DNA from: Tricholoma matsutake
Taxonomy: Eukaryota; Basidiomycota; Agaricomycetes; Agaricales; Tricholomataceae
Direction of reading: 5' to 3'
DNA length: 64,000 nucleotides
Assembly (NCBI GenBank): GCA_026075535.2
Contig: AP026541.1
Span: 11,222,001 to 11,286,000, forward strand
Position 1 is the first letter of the stretch. The number at the start of each line of letters is the position of its first letter. A program made the translations under genes and the position numbers. Shown here in pieces: positions 30,869 through 42,058 of this stretch. The notes under the pieces were generated by a model that worked only from the letters and a program-made list of their open reading frames with translations, was not told the origin of the DNA and searched no databases.

Positions 30869-32349
30869 TTATTAGAAATCAATATAAGGTTTATTTATGA
30901 CTCAACTTTTCATATTCTTCGAGGAGGCATTTTTCAAACAATTAAGATCAAAAAAATTTAATTAACCACATCCCTCGTGTAGGACACGAGGGAGTGGGTA
31001 TAATATAATAATAAACAAAAAAAAACCCCTCTCGCAAGATGTGAGAGGGGGGGGATTATGACTATGTACATAAAAAACTAAACCCCTCGCACTGAACGCA
31101 AGGGGGGGATTTGTAAGTACTACAATATATATATACCCCTTGCATTTGGTGTGAGGGGGGGGGCAGAGATAAATTAAAAATAATAAAGACCCCTCCCCAC
31201 ACAAAATGCAGGGGAGGGGGGGTTGGGGGATGTGGTCTGGGGTGGGTGTCATCACCCACCCATCATCCACCCTATGAGCAGAGGCTCATAGGCGTGGGGA
31301 TGGGTGCTGTGGTCATCGTAGCCCTGGTGTACCCACCATCCACCTGACGAGCAGGTGCTTGTTGGGGTGGGGTGGGTGTGTTGTTGGTTTTGTGGGTCTC
31401 CTAGTTTGGAGGGGTTGGGGGGAGGGGTCAGTGATGTGGCATGCGAGGGAGGGGGTAGGTGGGTGCTTATCAGGTGGGTGCTTACCAGGTGGGTATCCTG
31501 CTCTGCAGGTCTCCCGGTACCCCTCTGCCATCTCCTATCCTTTATCGACACCCTTGCATCCTGTTTGGATGGGGAGGAGGGGGCTGGCATGGGTGTCGTT
31601 GGGTCTGGGTCATTCTGGGTCCTGGTGCTGGTAGGTGGCATCATCATCATCATTGTCGACTGCACACACTCATGATCCACCCTATGAGCAGGGGCTCGTA
31701 GGCATGGGGTGGGTGTATTGGCTTGTTTGCGGGTGGTGGTGTCATTACTAGTAGATTATAACCTAGAAAACTAAAAAAATGAGTTAGTTAGTTTATAAAA
31801 TCAAAAATCAAACGAAAAAAACTTATGTAGGGCCCAAACGATGCGATCTGTGTCGTTTGGGCCCACGTTGGCTCGTTTGTGGGTGGTGGTGTCGTTACTA
31901 GTAGATTATAACCTAGAAAACTAAAAAAAACAAGTTAGTTAGTTTATAAAACCAAAAAGCAAATGAAAAAAACTTATGTGGGCCCGCATTGGCTAGTTTG
32001 TGGGTGGTGGCATCGTTACCAGTAGATTATAACCTAGAAAGCTAAACAAACAGGTTAGTTAGTTTATAAAAACAAAAAGCAAACAAAAAAAAAAACTTAT
32101 GTAGGGCCCATCAGTCGGCTCGTTTGCAGGTGGTGGTGATGGAGGATTGGGCATGGGAGCAGTGGTGGTGTGTGTCCATGCAGTGGTGGTGGTGGTGGTA
32201 GAGTGGAGAGGAGGGAGGCAGCATCGACGGTGGTGGTGGTGGTGGTGGTGGTGAGTGATGAGCTGGCACATTTGATGATGCAGCTATATGCTTTGTCATA
32301 CACAGCCGCACCACAGTACCTAATGCAAATAGATGATACCTTACACAAG

Positions 32350-32428
32350 GTACTGTGGTGTAATGGTTATATTGCATATTATAATTACATAAGCAACCTA
32401 CAGGGATCTGGGTTTGATTCCTTTTCTT
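32350..32428 (+). promoter_or_regulatory. tRNA-like Pol III promoter unit, right end of SC2
   Basis: TACTGTGGTGTAATGGTTA (A box, of the type seen in tRNA-Asp/Glu) and ATCTGGGTTTGATTCCTT (B box), about 50 nt apart. A different tRNA-like head from the left end of SC2. Confidence 0.65.
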
Positions 32429-32576
32429 ACACACTTTTTCAGTGGAACCCAACTGGACTCCACTGGACTCCAACTGGACTAGTCCAAGTGGAATCTGGTG
32501 TTTGAGTGGATTCCACTCGGAGTCCAGTCGGAGTCCACTAGGAAAGGTGGGGGAGTGTAAAGACCTCGCCAGGTGC

Positions 32577-32979
32577 AGCCATGGCCCAACTAGAACAAGT
32601 TCTCTAGCCAGAGTGACTCTGTGCACCATTCTGGGAATATAATGCAAGCTCATTGTATAGAGGGAAGATAAATATGAGACACCAGGTTTGCGATTCCAGG
32701 CTCGAGAGCAAGGGCAAGTTTCTTAAGCTTGGGCCATTTGATTTGCAGTACATTCATTGGGGTAAGTTCAATGCCATGAACAGCAATGATGGCATCCTCC
32801 AATTGAGGGAATGAAACTAAGCAGTCATAGAAGGTCCAAGGTGTGGATGCATAGAGCCTGGGCTGAGGTGCAGCCAGACTTGGGGTCATGATGGTGACAT
32901 GTTTGATAGACGATTGGAAAGTGGTGGCAGGAAAATCAATGCAATGAGTATCAGTTAAATAAAAGTGCCCTGTTTCCAA
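32577..32979 (-). pseudogene. Hypothetical minus-strand fragment (F-box/LRR-like in style)
   Basis: A frame from 32979 to 32650 reads LKKLALALEPGIANLVSHI near its end and FPQLEDAIIAVHGIELTP before it. Regular Leu/Ile spacing recalls the LRR part of fungal F-box proteins. There is no ATG at the upstream end, which abuts the helicase fragment, so it is at best a piece of a gene. Confidence 0.3.
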
Positions 32980-35001
32980 CAGGGTTTGGTGGTGAAAGGT
33001 AAATGGAGTGTCCCAAGATTGTGCACAATTGGTGCTATCACTTTAAAGCAAAGATCTCAAGAAGAAGCTGTAGGCAAAGCTTTGTGGCATCAGGTAACTA
33101 CAGTAGTCATTCTTCAGCAAAATATGAGACAAAGTAGCCAGACACCTGAAGATGCCAAGTTTTGTACAGCACTAGAAAATATGAGATACAAGGCTTGTAC
33201 TCCTGCTGACATTTCATTCTTGTGAACTCTAGTTTCATCCACTATTCCTGGACATAAATCAATATGTGATCCTGAGTTCAGAAATGTATCTATAATTACT
33301 GCAATTAATGTTCACAAAGATGAAATTAACAGACTAGGCTCTGAATGATTTGCTGTTGAAACAGGACAGGAGCTAACACACCTTTACTCAGATGATATGA
33401 TCATATAACAAAAGTGTCCTCTGAAAAAATAAGTCCTAAGTTATCTGATAACTTGCAACAGGTGCTATGGAATCAGCCACATGGTACAACAGACAGGCAT
33501 ATACCTGGTAAACTGTCCTTGTGTAAAGGTTTGCCTGTCATGATTTGCTTTAATGGTGCAACAGAACTTTGCATTACCAAAGGACAGGAAGCTACTGTAT
33601 ATGATTGGTGTTCATCTACTGGTTCACATGGTTAGGGAACTGCATGGGTTTTACCCGTGGGTTTCCCACACTTTTATTTCCTAATTTATTCAATGAGTTT
33701 TGCATGAAAAATCATAAAAAAATGATTTTCTGGAAGCTTTTTGTTGGCTCTTTGTGATCTAACACATAAAACAATATTGGGGTGACATCTGTCATGTGAC
33801 AAGGTCGAAAATAAATTATTTTGTCCCTTGTATCACAAGCATCCATTGCATAGCTATCAGAAAATCATTTTTTCATGAGTTTTCATGCAAAACTCAGTGA
33901 ATAAATTAGGAAATAAAAGTGTGGGAAACCCGCGGGTAAAACCCATGCAGTTCCCTACACATGGTCAACCAATATTAGAAACACTTTTTGTTAAACTAAC
34001 TAAACCTCCATCTAATATTCAGTTTGATGGTCTTCCAGAAAATGTTGTACCATTGTATAAAACCACATCACCAGTTTGCTGTTCATTGCCTGATGATTCT
34101 AAGTATAATATCTCTAGAACCCAGATTAAAGCACTTCCAAATTTTGCTATGACTGATTATTCATCCCAAGGTACAACAAGTGGTAAATCTCAATGAAAAT
34201 TGTTCTCATCAATCTTATTATACTGCATTATCAAGAGGGGCAACTGCAGCTGGCACATTAATAACACAGCCATTTCATCCTCAGAAAATCACAGGTGGTG
34301 CTTTTGGTGCTTTAAGACAAGAGTTTAGAGAATTAGAACTACTTGATGAAATTACTGATCTTTTGTACAATGGTAAACTGCATAAAACTGTTACTGGTGA
34401 ACAAAGGAACATGTTGATTACATCTTTTAGACTATGGAAAGGATCACACTATGTACCACATGCTGTACACAAAGCTATTAGATGGAACTCAAAATATCCT
34501 TTAGGAGAACCTGAAATAATAGATGGAGGATGGAGGATCATAGAAAAACAGAGGAAGAAGGCACTTGATGCTACTACAAATATGAAATCCTCTATAAGAT
34601 CTTCTATAAATAGCACTATGATTAGTTTAAAAAGAAAAATTAGTGATGCAACTGTCAATAGAAGGGTTTTGATTGAAAATCTACCAGTTGATAAAAGACC
34701 AAGAAACAATAAAAAATTGGATGATCCAGGAAGTAATGAGATTTATCAAATATCAATTCCTGTAGGTATAATATGGAGCAATAATAGTTGTGCATATGAT
34801 TCAGTATTTTCCATCCTTTATACAGTATGGAAAACTGATCCAGTGTATTGGAGTTATAATTTTTGTTCTATAAATAATGATATACTTGAAAATATATGTA
34901 ATGGATTTCAGAGCTACTCTGAGGGTCTTACATTATTAGAGCATGTGAGGGACAGTTTTAGACATGAGTTAAATGACTTGAGGATTGCTGGCTTGCAGTG
35001 G
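32965..35001 (+). pseudogene. PIF1-like helicase C-terminal part fused to USP-like cysteine-protease domain (5' portion)
   Basis: Recognised from Agaricomycete fusions of a PIF1-type helicase (often Helitron-linked) with a C-terminal peptidase-like domain. Helicase remnants: QEEAVGKALWHQVTTVVILQ, MRQSSQTPEDAKF, MRYKACTPADISFL, FRNVSIITAINVHKDEINRL, PGKLSLCKGLPVMICFNGAT, LPNFAMTDYSSQG, YYTALSRGATAAGTLI, ITGGAFGALRQEFRELELLD. The peptidase Cys box follows: GIIWSNNSCAYDSVFSIL (near 34770-34815). Damage: TGA after SFL and in GSE*FAVETGQE (CGA origin likely), other stops near 33400-33520, a frameshift at GTTS/VVNLN (about 34175), and a 325-bp MITE at 33633. The N-terminal helicase motifs lie outside or are lost. 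The LTR element at 35002 splits it from its 3' part at 58743. Confidence 0.82.
33633..33957. mobile_element. 325-bp hAT-type MITE, copy 1
   Basis: 8-bp TSD CACATGGT at 33625-33632 and 33958-33965. Terminal inverted repeats of roughly 100 bp start TAGGGAACTGCATGGG and stay near-identical through TTCCTAATTTATTCA and ATGATTTTCTG. Sits inside the helicase pseudogene (VYDWCSSTGSHG / QPILETLF), whose frame resumes after one TSD copy is removed. Confidence 0.93.
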
Positions 35002-35954
35002 TGTTAAGGGCGAAGCCTCAACCACTCGATCTAGTCGATGTCGTTTGACGAGGTGCTTCCTCAACAAGTCATTTGGCACTAGTCTTACTTGGAGCATCCG
35101 ACATAAGATGGATAGTGCTCTCTAGGGAACTGCATGGGTTTTACCTGCGGGTTTCCCACGCTTTTATTTCCTAATTTATTCAATGAGTTTTGCATGGAAA
35201 ATTATGAAAAAAAGATTTTCTGGAAGCTTTTTGTTGGCTCTTTGTGATCTAACACATAAAAGAATATTTGGGTGACATCTGTCATGTGACAAGGTTGAAA
35301 ATAAATTATTTTGTGCCTTGTATCACAAGCATCCATTGAATAGCTTTCAGAAAATCATTTTTTCATGAGTTTTCATGCAAAACTCATTGAATAAATTAGG
35401 AAATAAAAGCATGGGAAACCCACAGGTAAAACCCATGCAGTTCCCTAGTGCTCTCTAGCAGGCCTTCTGTGTAGAGTCGTCTGGGTTCATGCACTAAGGG
35501 GCTTCCTTAGTGGTTTCGAGTAAGTTCATGAGTTCACAAGTTAAAGCTGTAGATTGCCTAGATCCAAACTAAGGACATCCCTACTATGAGTTGCAGTACT
35601 TATACTACAAGGGAGGTCCTTATTGTCCAATCGGAAAGATAGATGCATATCAAGTAAGAATAGAAACAATAGGCCTCATGCTTTGCATGAGGCGTCCGAT
35701 GTCACGGATCCAATGTCAAGGGGCTGTTGTATCACAGCATGTGTGGGAGTGGGTTCGGGTGCATGGAGTCACCATGTGTCAAGGGTGCCTTCCATAGGAA
35801 GGGGATCAAATGCATGCAGTTGGCATGCATCGTGCGTGTGTCTGATGTCAAGGACATGCCCTAGGCATGAATCAGGTAGTGTCTCCTGTCTGGAGGGGAT
35901 TGTCAGGTCGGTCAGGTCAGTTGGGTTCCGTGAGTTACAAGGAAAATTGTAACA
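35002..35954 (-). repeat. 3' LTR of gypsy-3 (interrupted by MITE copy 2)
   Basis: Ends TGTTAAGGGCG and TTGTAACA in plus orientation. Without the MITE and one TSD it is about 620 bp; its partner is 665 bp because of a ~45-bp extra segment near 58445-58490. The polypurine tract on the minus strand is GCGGGGGGGTAA directly outside 35954. Confidence 0.9.
35123..35447. mobile_element. 325-bp hAT-type MITE, copy 2
   Basis: Same family and same length as copy 1; TSD GTGCTCTC at 35115-35122 and 35448-35455. The paired LTR has the uninterrupted site GTGCTCTC once at 58186-58193, a natural empty site proving insertion after the LTR element arrived. Confidence 0.95.
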
Positions 35955-38900
35955 TTACCCCCCCGCTATGGTCAAAAGTTCCACACTTCGACCTAAATCT
36001 TTGCCTCTCCTCCACAGTCTGATTGGGTGTGGTCTGGATATGTGGGTGGTTCGGGGTTGAGGGGTGCGATGGAGGAATAATTCATGTCCAAACTCAGACC
36101 ATGATCGGGTTCTTCTAGTTCATGTTGCCCTAGGCAGTGGTGTCAAAGAGTCAGTGGTGTCATTGGAAGGGGAGGGGTCTGTAGGTTTGTGTGGTGTCAA
36201 GGGAAATCGTCATAGTTTTACATCTTCTGCAGATGATCGGTAGTTTATTGTCTCTGCAGACGGTCACTATTTTAATGTCTTTGCGGACAATCGCTAGTTT
36301 AACGTCTTTGCGGATGATTGCTTCGCACCTAGTTGTGCTCAGTGGTCAGGGGTGTCGATGTGTGGGGGTGTCAGCTGGAACACAGCAATGTCCCCAGTTC
36401 TCCATGTCGTCTGAATAAGAGCTGCCTTGCCAGCTCAAATCTGCTTTCTTCGTTGTAGTGGGTGTTCCACTGAAGGTCATTCCACAGTAGTGGGCCAATT
36501 CCCACTAGTGGTCTCCTGCTTGGTGTCAGACCATCATGGTCGATAATGAACTCTTCAGGGAAGTAGTCCTCGTCATCTAAATCTCCTTTGAAACACCATT
36601 CCTCGAATTGTGCTTTTACCCAGGTTAGGTCTGTCTTTGTACTCCTCCATGCATAGAGGCAGCATCTTGGGCAGGTTGAGCATACTCTTCTTATCCAGTC
36701 ATCTCTTGTTAACCAGAATGTGATTCCATGGGGGCATTCCCAAGAGGGTCGCCCTGGCAGTCTGTTTGTTCTTGGTGACTGGTCAATGGCTTGTCATCCA
36801 GTCACCATGTTCTTTTTGTATTTATCAATGGAGGGGGTGAGGGTGAACATGAAGGGCATCAATGTGTGATGGGTCTCAGGTCAATTGTCATCTAGCAAGT
36901 ATCAGGGGTGTCATTGTGCTGTGTTTAGGAAAGGGGGGTTTTGGGTTCTTGTTAGAGGTGGTACCTCTTCTTACATATATGCTGACAGGATCTCCAGGGC
37001 ATTTTTCAAGTTTGATTCAGGTTCCCATGTGTTTTTGGATGTTGGGTAGTCAACCCATTTCATGAGGTAACAGTGTGTCTTGCCATGCTTCTTGTGTGCG
37101 ATGATTGCTTCCACTTCATATTCATTTTCTCCTTCCACAAGGTTGGGTGGTGGAGTCAGGAAGTTCCATCCATGAGTGTCATTCTCATGGTATCACATGA
37201 GTAAAGCCACATGGAATACTGGGTGGATCTTCCATCTCAGCGGCAGTTTCAATCAGTAAGTCGTTCTCGACAGGGCATCTTCAATCAAGAAGGGCCCTTC
37301 TCGTTTTGGTGCTAATTTTCTCATTGGGTAGCCAATCTTCAGGTTCTTGGAGTCAAGCCATACTTGTTCTCCAACTTTGAACAGTTTGTATCACCCTTTC
37401 GTTTGGGTGGCCATAGCCTGTCTGGCTAGTTCATGTGTGGCAAGAGCTTCCCTTCTTGCAGAGAGAAGCTCTTGGATTCTCTGTTCAGTGGCCGGCACAT
37501 TCATCTTTTTGTAAGGGGTGGGGATAGCATGTGGTTGATATCCCATCATCAAGTAAAATGGTGAATGTTTTACTGTGGAGTGCATCTTCTGGTTATGCGT
37601 GAATTCTGCCATTGGGAGATAACACTCCCAATCTTTGGGTTTGTTTGAACAGAACATGCAGAGGTAAACCTCTAGCTCTTGGTTTACTTGCTCCATTTCT
37701 CTGTCAGTCTGGGGGTGATAGGTGGTGCTCATGGATAGCTTGATCCCAAGCAGTTGTCCGAGTTCTCAGAAGAGTTTGGACACGAATCGAGGGTCTCTGT
37801 CTGAGATGATCCTTCTGGGGAGTCCAAATTTTGTGTATACATGGCACAGGTAAAGGTCTGCGGCACCAAGTGCATCGATCATCTTCGCGCAAGGGATAAA
37901 AATTACCCCCTTCATAAGACCATGGTCTACCACAACCATGATTGAGTCAAATCCATTTATTACGGGCAGATCCATAATAAAATCCATCATCACCAGCTCA
38001 AATGGTCTGCTGGCATCAGATGATATTGGTGTTGGTGGTGGGGTTGTCGGGTGCATGTTGATCTTCATTTGCTGGCACTTTGTGCAGCCTTCGACATACT
38101 TCTTTATAAAGTTGGCCATTCCTGGCCACCAGTAGTCTCGTCGGATCAGTTCAATTGTCTGCCATTGTCCAGGGTGCCCTGTCATGATGCTATTATGGTA
38201 TTTCCATATGATCGCTCGGCGGAGGGTTTCATCCTGTGTCACATAGCATCTGTCTTTGAAAAAGAGCAGGCTGTCTTCAAAGTTCCAGTCCTCCAATGCT
38301 GACTTGATGGGGGAGTTCCATTGTTTTTCTGGGCTCATAAAGCATCATTTACAAGGTTGTCCTTCATTATTGCTGAGACCAGGGCTCCCTGGAGCTCAGT
38401 GTCAATTGTTTTCATGAATAGTTCATCTGCGAGGATGGTCTTGTCCTCATTATCAGTGTCTTCTTCAGCTATGTGATCTGCTCTCCTTGATAGGGCATCA
38501 GATTGTACCATCTGTGATCCTGGTACATGTTGTAGCTTCAGGTTGAATTGTGACAGGTAGATGCTCCATCTAGCCTGTTATCAGTTCAGTTTCTGTGCCT
38601 GACAGAAGTATGTCAGGTTCTTGTGATCGGATAGTACCGTCACAGGGAACGTAGGTAGTGTCTCCATGTTTCCAGCACTTGGATTACTCCCAGTAGTTCC
38701 CTGTCGTATATCTCATAGTTTCTTTCTGCTTCATTGAAAGAATGAGAGATGTATCCACATGGGTGCCAGTCTCCGTTGGTGTCTCATTGTCGAAGCACTG
38801 TGCCTGTTGCAAATTTTGAGGCATCAGATTCCACCACAAATGGTTTCATTGCGTCTGGCATCAGCAGTACTGGGGCTTTGTTGAACTTCCTTTTTAGCAC

Positions 38901-40221
38901 ATCGAATGACTGCTGGCAGTCATTCATCCATTCAAATTTCTTGTCCTTCTTCGTCAAGTTGTTCAGCGGTCTGGCCAGATCCACAAAGTGTCCAATAAAT
39001 CTCCGATAGAAGTTTCCAAATCCTAGGAAGGATCTTACATCCTTCACTGTCTTTGGCATGGGCCAGTCCTTGATCCCAGCCAGTTTCGTGTTGTCCATTG
39101 CAAGTTTGTTGGGCCTGATGATCATGCCCAAGAAGTTGACTTCTTGCACATTGAACTTGCACTTCTCTATTTTCAGGTAGAGATCACATTGTCATAGTCA
39201 TTTGAGGACCCTTTTGGTCCTCATCTGGTGTTCTTCTTCTGTTTTCGAGAAGATCAGGATGTTGTCCATATAGATGATGAGCCATCCTTCATCTAGCATG
39301 TCTTGGAAGAGATCATTCATCATGGCCTGGAATGTTGCCAGTGAGTTGCACAGCCCAAAGAACATCACCATTGGCTCAAATAGCCCTTGGTTAGTCTTGA
39401 ATGCTGCCTTCCACTCGTCTCCTTTCTTTATTCGTACATTATGATATCCCCATCAAATATCAAGCTTCGTGAAAAATCTTGCTCCCTTCAGCTTGTCCAA
39501 GAGGTCTCCGATCAGTGGCAGGGGGTAGTTGTTCTGGATCGTTCCTTCATTCAGATAGCAATAGTCTTGGCAAGGTCACAGAGCATCAGAGTCCTTCTTC
39601 GACACAAAGAAGAATGGGGATGCCATGGGTGATTTTGATGGTCAGATATATCCTTTTTCCAGGTTTTTGTCTAGAAACTCATTGAGTTTCTCTTGTTCTT
39701 GGTGTCAGTGGGTAGACTTCGGTACAAAGCCTTCCTTCAAGTCAATTGGATGATCCCATGGTCTTGATTCCGGGAATCATTCAGATGCGGCTTTCTTGAA
39801 TACTTGTCTGTATTTCTGGTATTCTGGTGGCAGTAGGTCATCCAGGGTCTGTTTGCTGGCCTCCCTCCCCTCATCTTGTTCATGCACGAGTTGCTGGGAA
39901 ATGGATGTCTTTGCTCTGATCCATGCGCTCTTCAAGAATGTATATTGTGGGGAGTCCTTGGCTTTTGTAATCCTGGAGATCATGTTCATTTTCCATATGT
40001 ACATATGGGTCAGTCCTTGGTATTCTTTGGTCAGTGGTGGTTCTTCTGGCGGTTTGAATATGCCAATGACTGGTTCTCCTTGTACATATGTGATCAGGAG
40101 GTCTGTTGCATCTTGTTCATGGATTTCTCCTGTTGCTCACATTTCCATGCTGATGTCTGCCAGTAGTTCCTCATTGGACGCTTCTTGATCCAGTACCGCC
40201 ACCTCATACGAAATTCCCATG
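35955..40221 (-). pseudogene. Gypsy-3 Pol (RT, RNase H, integrase, chromodomain), decayed
   Basis: Read on the minus strand from 40221: [57 protein letters not shown] active site YMDNILIF (Asn codon 39261-39263), [23 protein letters not shown], RNase [17 protein letters not shown] (near 38800), [14 protein letters not shown]. Integrase: SIMTGHPGQWQTIELIRRDY and CTKCQ zinc finger, MMDFIMDLP, SDRDPRFVSKLF, YHPQTDREMEQVNQELE. A chromodomain-like EYEVEAIIAHKKHG...MKWVDYP lies near 37150-37000. Many TGA/TAG stops, mostly explicable as CGA to TGA, and frameshifts. About 1 kb downstream to the LTR is non-coding and includes four ~30-bp tandem units (TCTTTGCGGAYRATCGCTAGTTTAA) at 36215-36325. Confidence 0.88.
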
Positions 40222-40621
40222 GTTCAAAGGGGGCAAATCAAAGGGAAGCTACACTCCTGGGTCATAGAATAGCGTAAAAACACAACTGAATCAAAGGAAA
40301 AGCGAACGACGCCCCAGCGCCCGACAACTGAAATGTTGGACAATCAGACACCGGCAGCTACATCAGGACTTTGGCAAACGACTTTATCAGAGAACCCCAA
40401 CTCAATCCAAAAAAGGGCGAACCCTGTGGTGATGACACCGGAACTATCTGCCAAAGAGAAGCAACCAGCCCATTCACAGGCAGAGAAAGGTAGGATCACC
40501 AGATGAATGGGAGCAGTACCCCAAAGCGGAGCCAATTTGGGAGACATAATGGATGCCGAAGCAGGGCTCTCCTGGCTAGCAGCAAAGGGCCTAATGGCCC
40601 CATCAGGCTCAACCCCATCAA

Positions 40622-42058
40622 TAGTGTTTTAAAGTCCGGTTGCATGGACTGAAAAAAGACTGGCAACCGAACCGGACCCAACCATGGTCCGGTCTATGTG
40701 GCAGCTGCAAAGGAAGTGGTTTTGGACCGGTCCGGTTGCCAGTTGCATTGTTTAAAAGATATTGATGGACCGCTAAAGGACTGACCGCAACCGACCGCAA
40801 CCGGTCTTTGATGGGTAAGTGATCAATTGATTACATGTGCTGCTGTTGATTGATAACAATCATCAATCATCACACTCGACTAGGCAATGGCACAGGTTTG
40901 AGTCAATGGGATATCGGTGAATACTCATCTGTTTCCTATGATCCTGTACTTATTTTAACTCTATTATGGTGTCGTTTGAAGGTCCCGTTGAGACGAGAGG
41001 CCAGTGTTTGTTTGTTCTTTCGCAAAGTCTACATCTTGTTTAGCTGGGGGGTTGAGATAGACACTTAAGATCTCGGTGAGTATTCATCTATCTACTATGA
41101 TCCTATACTTATTTTAACTCTATTATTGTGTCGTTTGAAGGTCCCGTTGAGACGAGAGGCCAGCGTTTGTTTGTTCTTTCACAAAGTCTACATCTTGTTT
41201 AGCTGGGGGGGGTTGAGATAGACACTTAAGATCTCGGTGAGTATTCATCTATCTACTATGATCCTGTACTTATTTTAACTCTATTATGGTGTCGTTTGAA
41301 GGTCCCGTTGAGACGAGAGGCCAGTGTTTGTTCATTCTTTCGCAAAGTCTACATCTTGTTTATCTGGGAGGGTTGAGATAGAAACTTAAGATCTCGGTGA
41401 GTACTCATTTATTTACTATGATCCTGTACTTATTTTAACTCTATTATGGTGTCGTTTGAAGGTCCCGTTGAGACGAGAGGCCAGCGTTTGTTCATTCTTT
41501 CGCAAAGTCTACATCTTGTTTACCTGGGAGGGTTGAGATAGAAACTTAAGATCTCGGTGAGTACTCATTTATTTACTATGATCCTGTACTTATTTTAACT
41601 CTATTATGGTGTCGTTTGAAGGTCCCGTTGAGACGATAGGCCAGCGTTTGCTCGTTCTTTCGCAAAGTCTACATCTTGTTTAGCTGGGGGGAAGTTGAGA
41701 TCGAAACTTAGCTAATGGGGACCCCTCACGTATCATGGGGGGATTATCTTTTTCTTTTGTTTGCTATCTATAGTATGTAGCACACCCCTGCACTGCTGCG
41801 AGCCTCTGCTCGCAGGATGTGTATGTAGTAAGTAATAAGCACTTCAAAGTTATAGTTAGCTACTCAGCCTGGACCGGTTGTAAACCGGTCTGGACTGGTT
41901 ACAACCAGTCCAGCAACTGTTAGGCAACCGCAACAGACCGGTTTATACCGGTCCAGTCTGCGGTTGCATCTAAATTTTGAAATACATGAACCAGTCCGGT
42001 TTGCGGTTGCACTCCGAGGTGGGCAAAAAACCGGACTGGACCGGACTTTCAAATACTA
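40622..42058. mobile_element. Non-autonomous hAT-type element, 1437 bp, inside LINE ORF1
   Basis: TSD CCCATCAA (40614-40621) and CCCATCTA (42059-42066), 7 of 8 matching. Ends: TAGTGTTTTAAAGTCCGGT on the left, complement TAGTATTTGAAAGTCCGGT on the right. Subterminal regions are crowded with ACCGGT/CCGGTT/GCGGTTGC motifs on both sides. The middle carries five tandem ~160-bp repeats and a CTGCGAGC-CTCT-GCTCGCAG hairpin (41796-41815). No transposase. Confidence 0.88.
40906..41715. repeat. Five tandem ~160-bp repeats
   Basis: GGTCCCGTTGAGACGA occurs at 40981, 41150, 41301, 41461 and 41621. Units contain CTCGGTGAGTAYTCATC, TCCTGTACTTATTTTAACTC and CGCAAAGTCTACATCTTG and are highly similar, differing by a few substitutions and G-run length. 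GGTGAGT followed by pyrimidine-rich DNA looks like a splice donor repeated five times. Confidence 0.92.

Larger units (their letters stand above)
30612..32566. mobile_element. SC2: second ~1.95-kb element with tRNA-like ends
   Basis: Flanked by CGCCAGGTGC (30602-30611 and 32567-32576); the exact duplication length is ambiguous because the shared string extends to 12 bp. The left end reads AGTACTTTACAGTCCCCCACCTGTCCTAG; the right end complemented reads CTTTACACTCCCCCACCTTTCCTAG. Both ends contain TCCACTCGGAGTCCAGT-type repeats and an outward-facing tRNA-like unit (30780-30868 minus, 32350-32428 plus). The interior: C/G-rich hairpins with T-runs (30970-31220), GAGCA hairpins (31271-31292, 31337, 31680), GGGCCCAAACGA hairpin (31830-31864), and three diverged copies of a GTTAGTTTATAAA..CAAA..ACTTATGTAG unit (31780-32105). 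No coding capacity. Confidence 0.72.

Noticed and set aside
28096..32428. Calling the four tRNA-like units functional tRNA genes
   Set aside because: A and B boxes are good, and one T-arm folds, but acceptor and anticodon stems do not pair convincingly; they are better described as tRNA-derived promoter units.
40906..41715. CRISPR-like array
   Set aside because: Units are contiguous ~160-bp repeats without unique spacers, inside a eukaryotic transposon.
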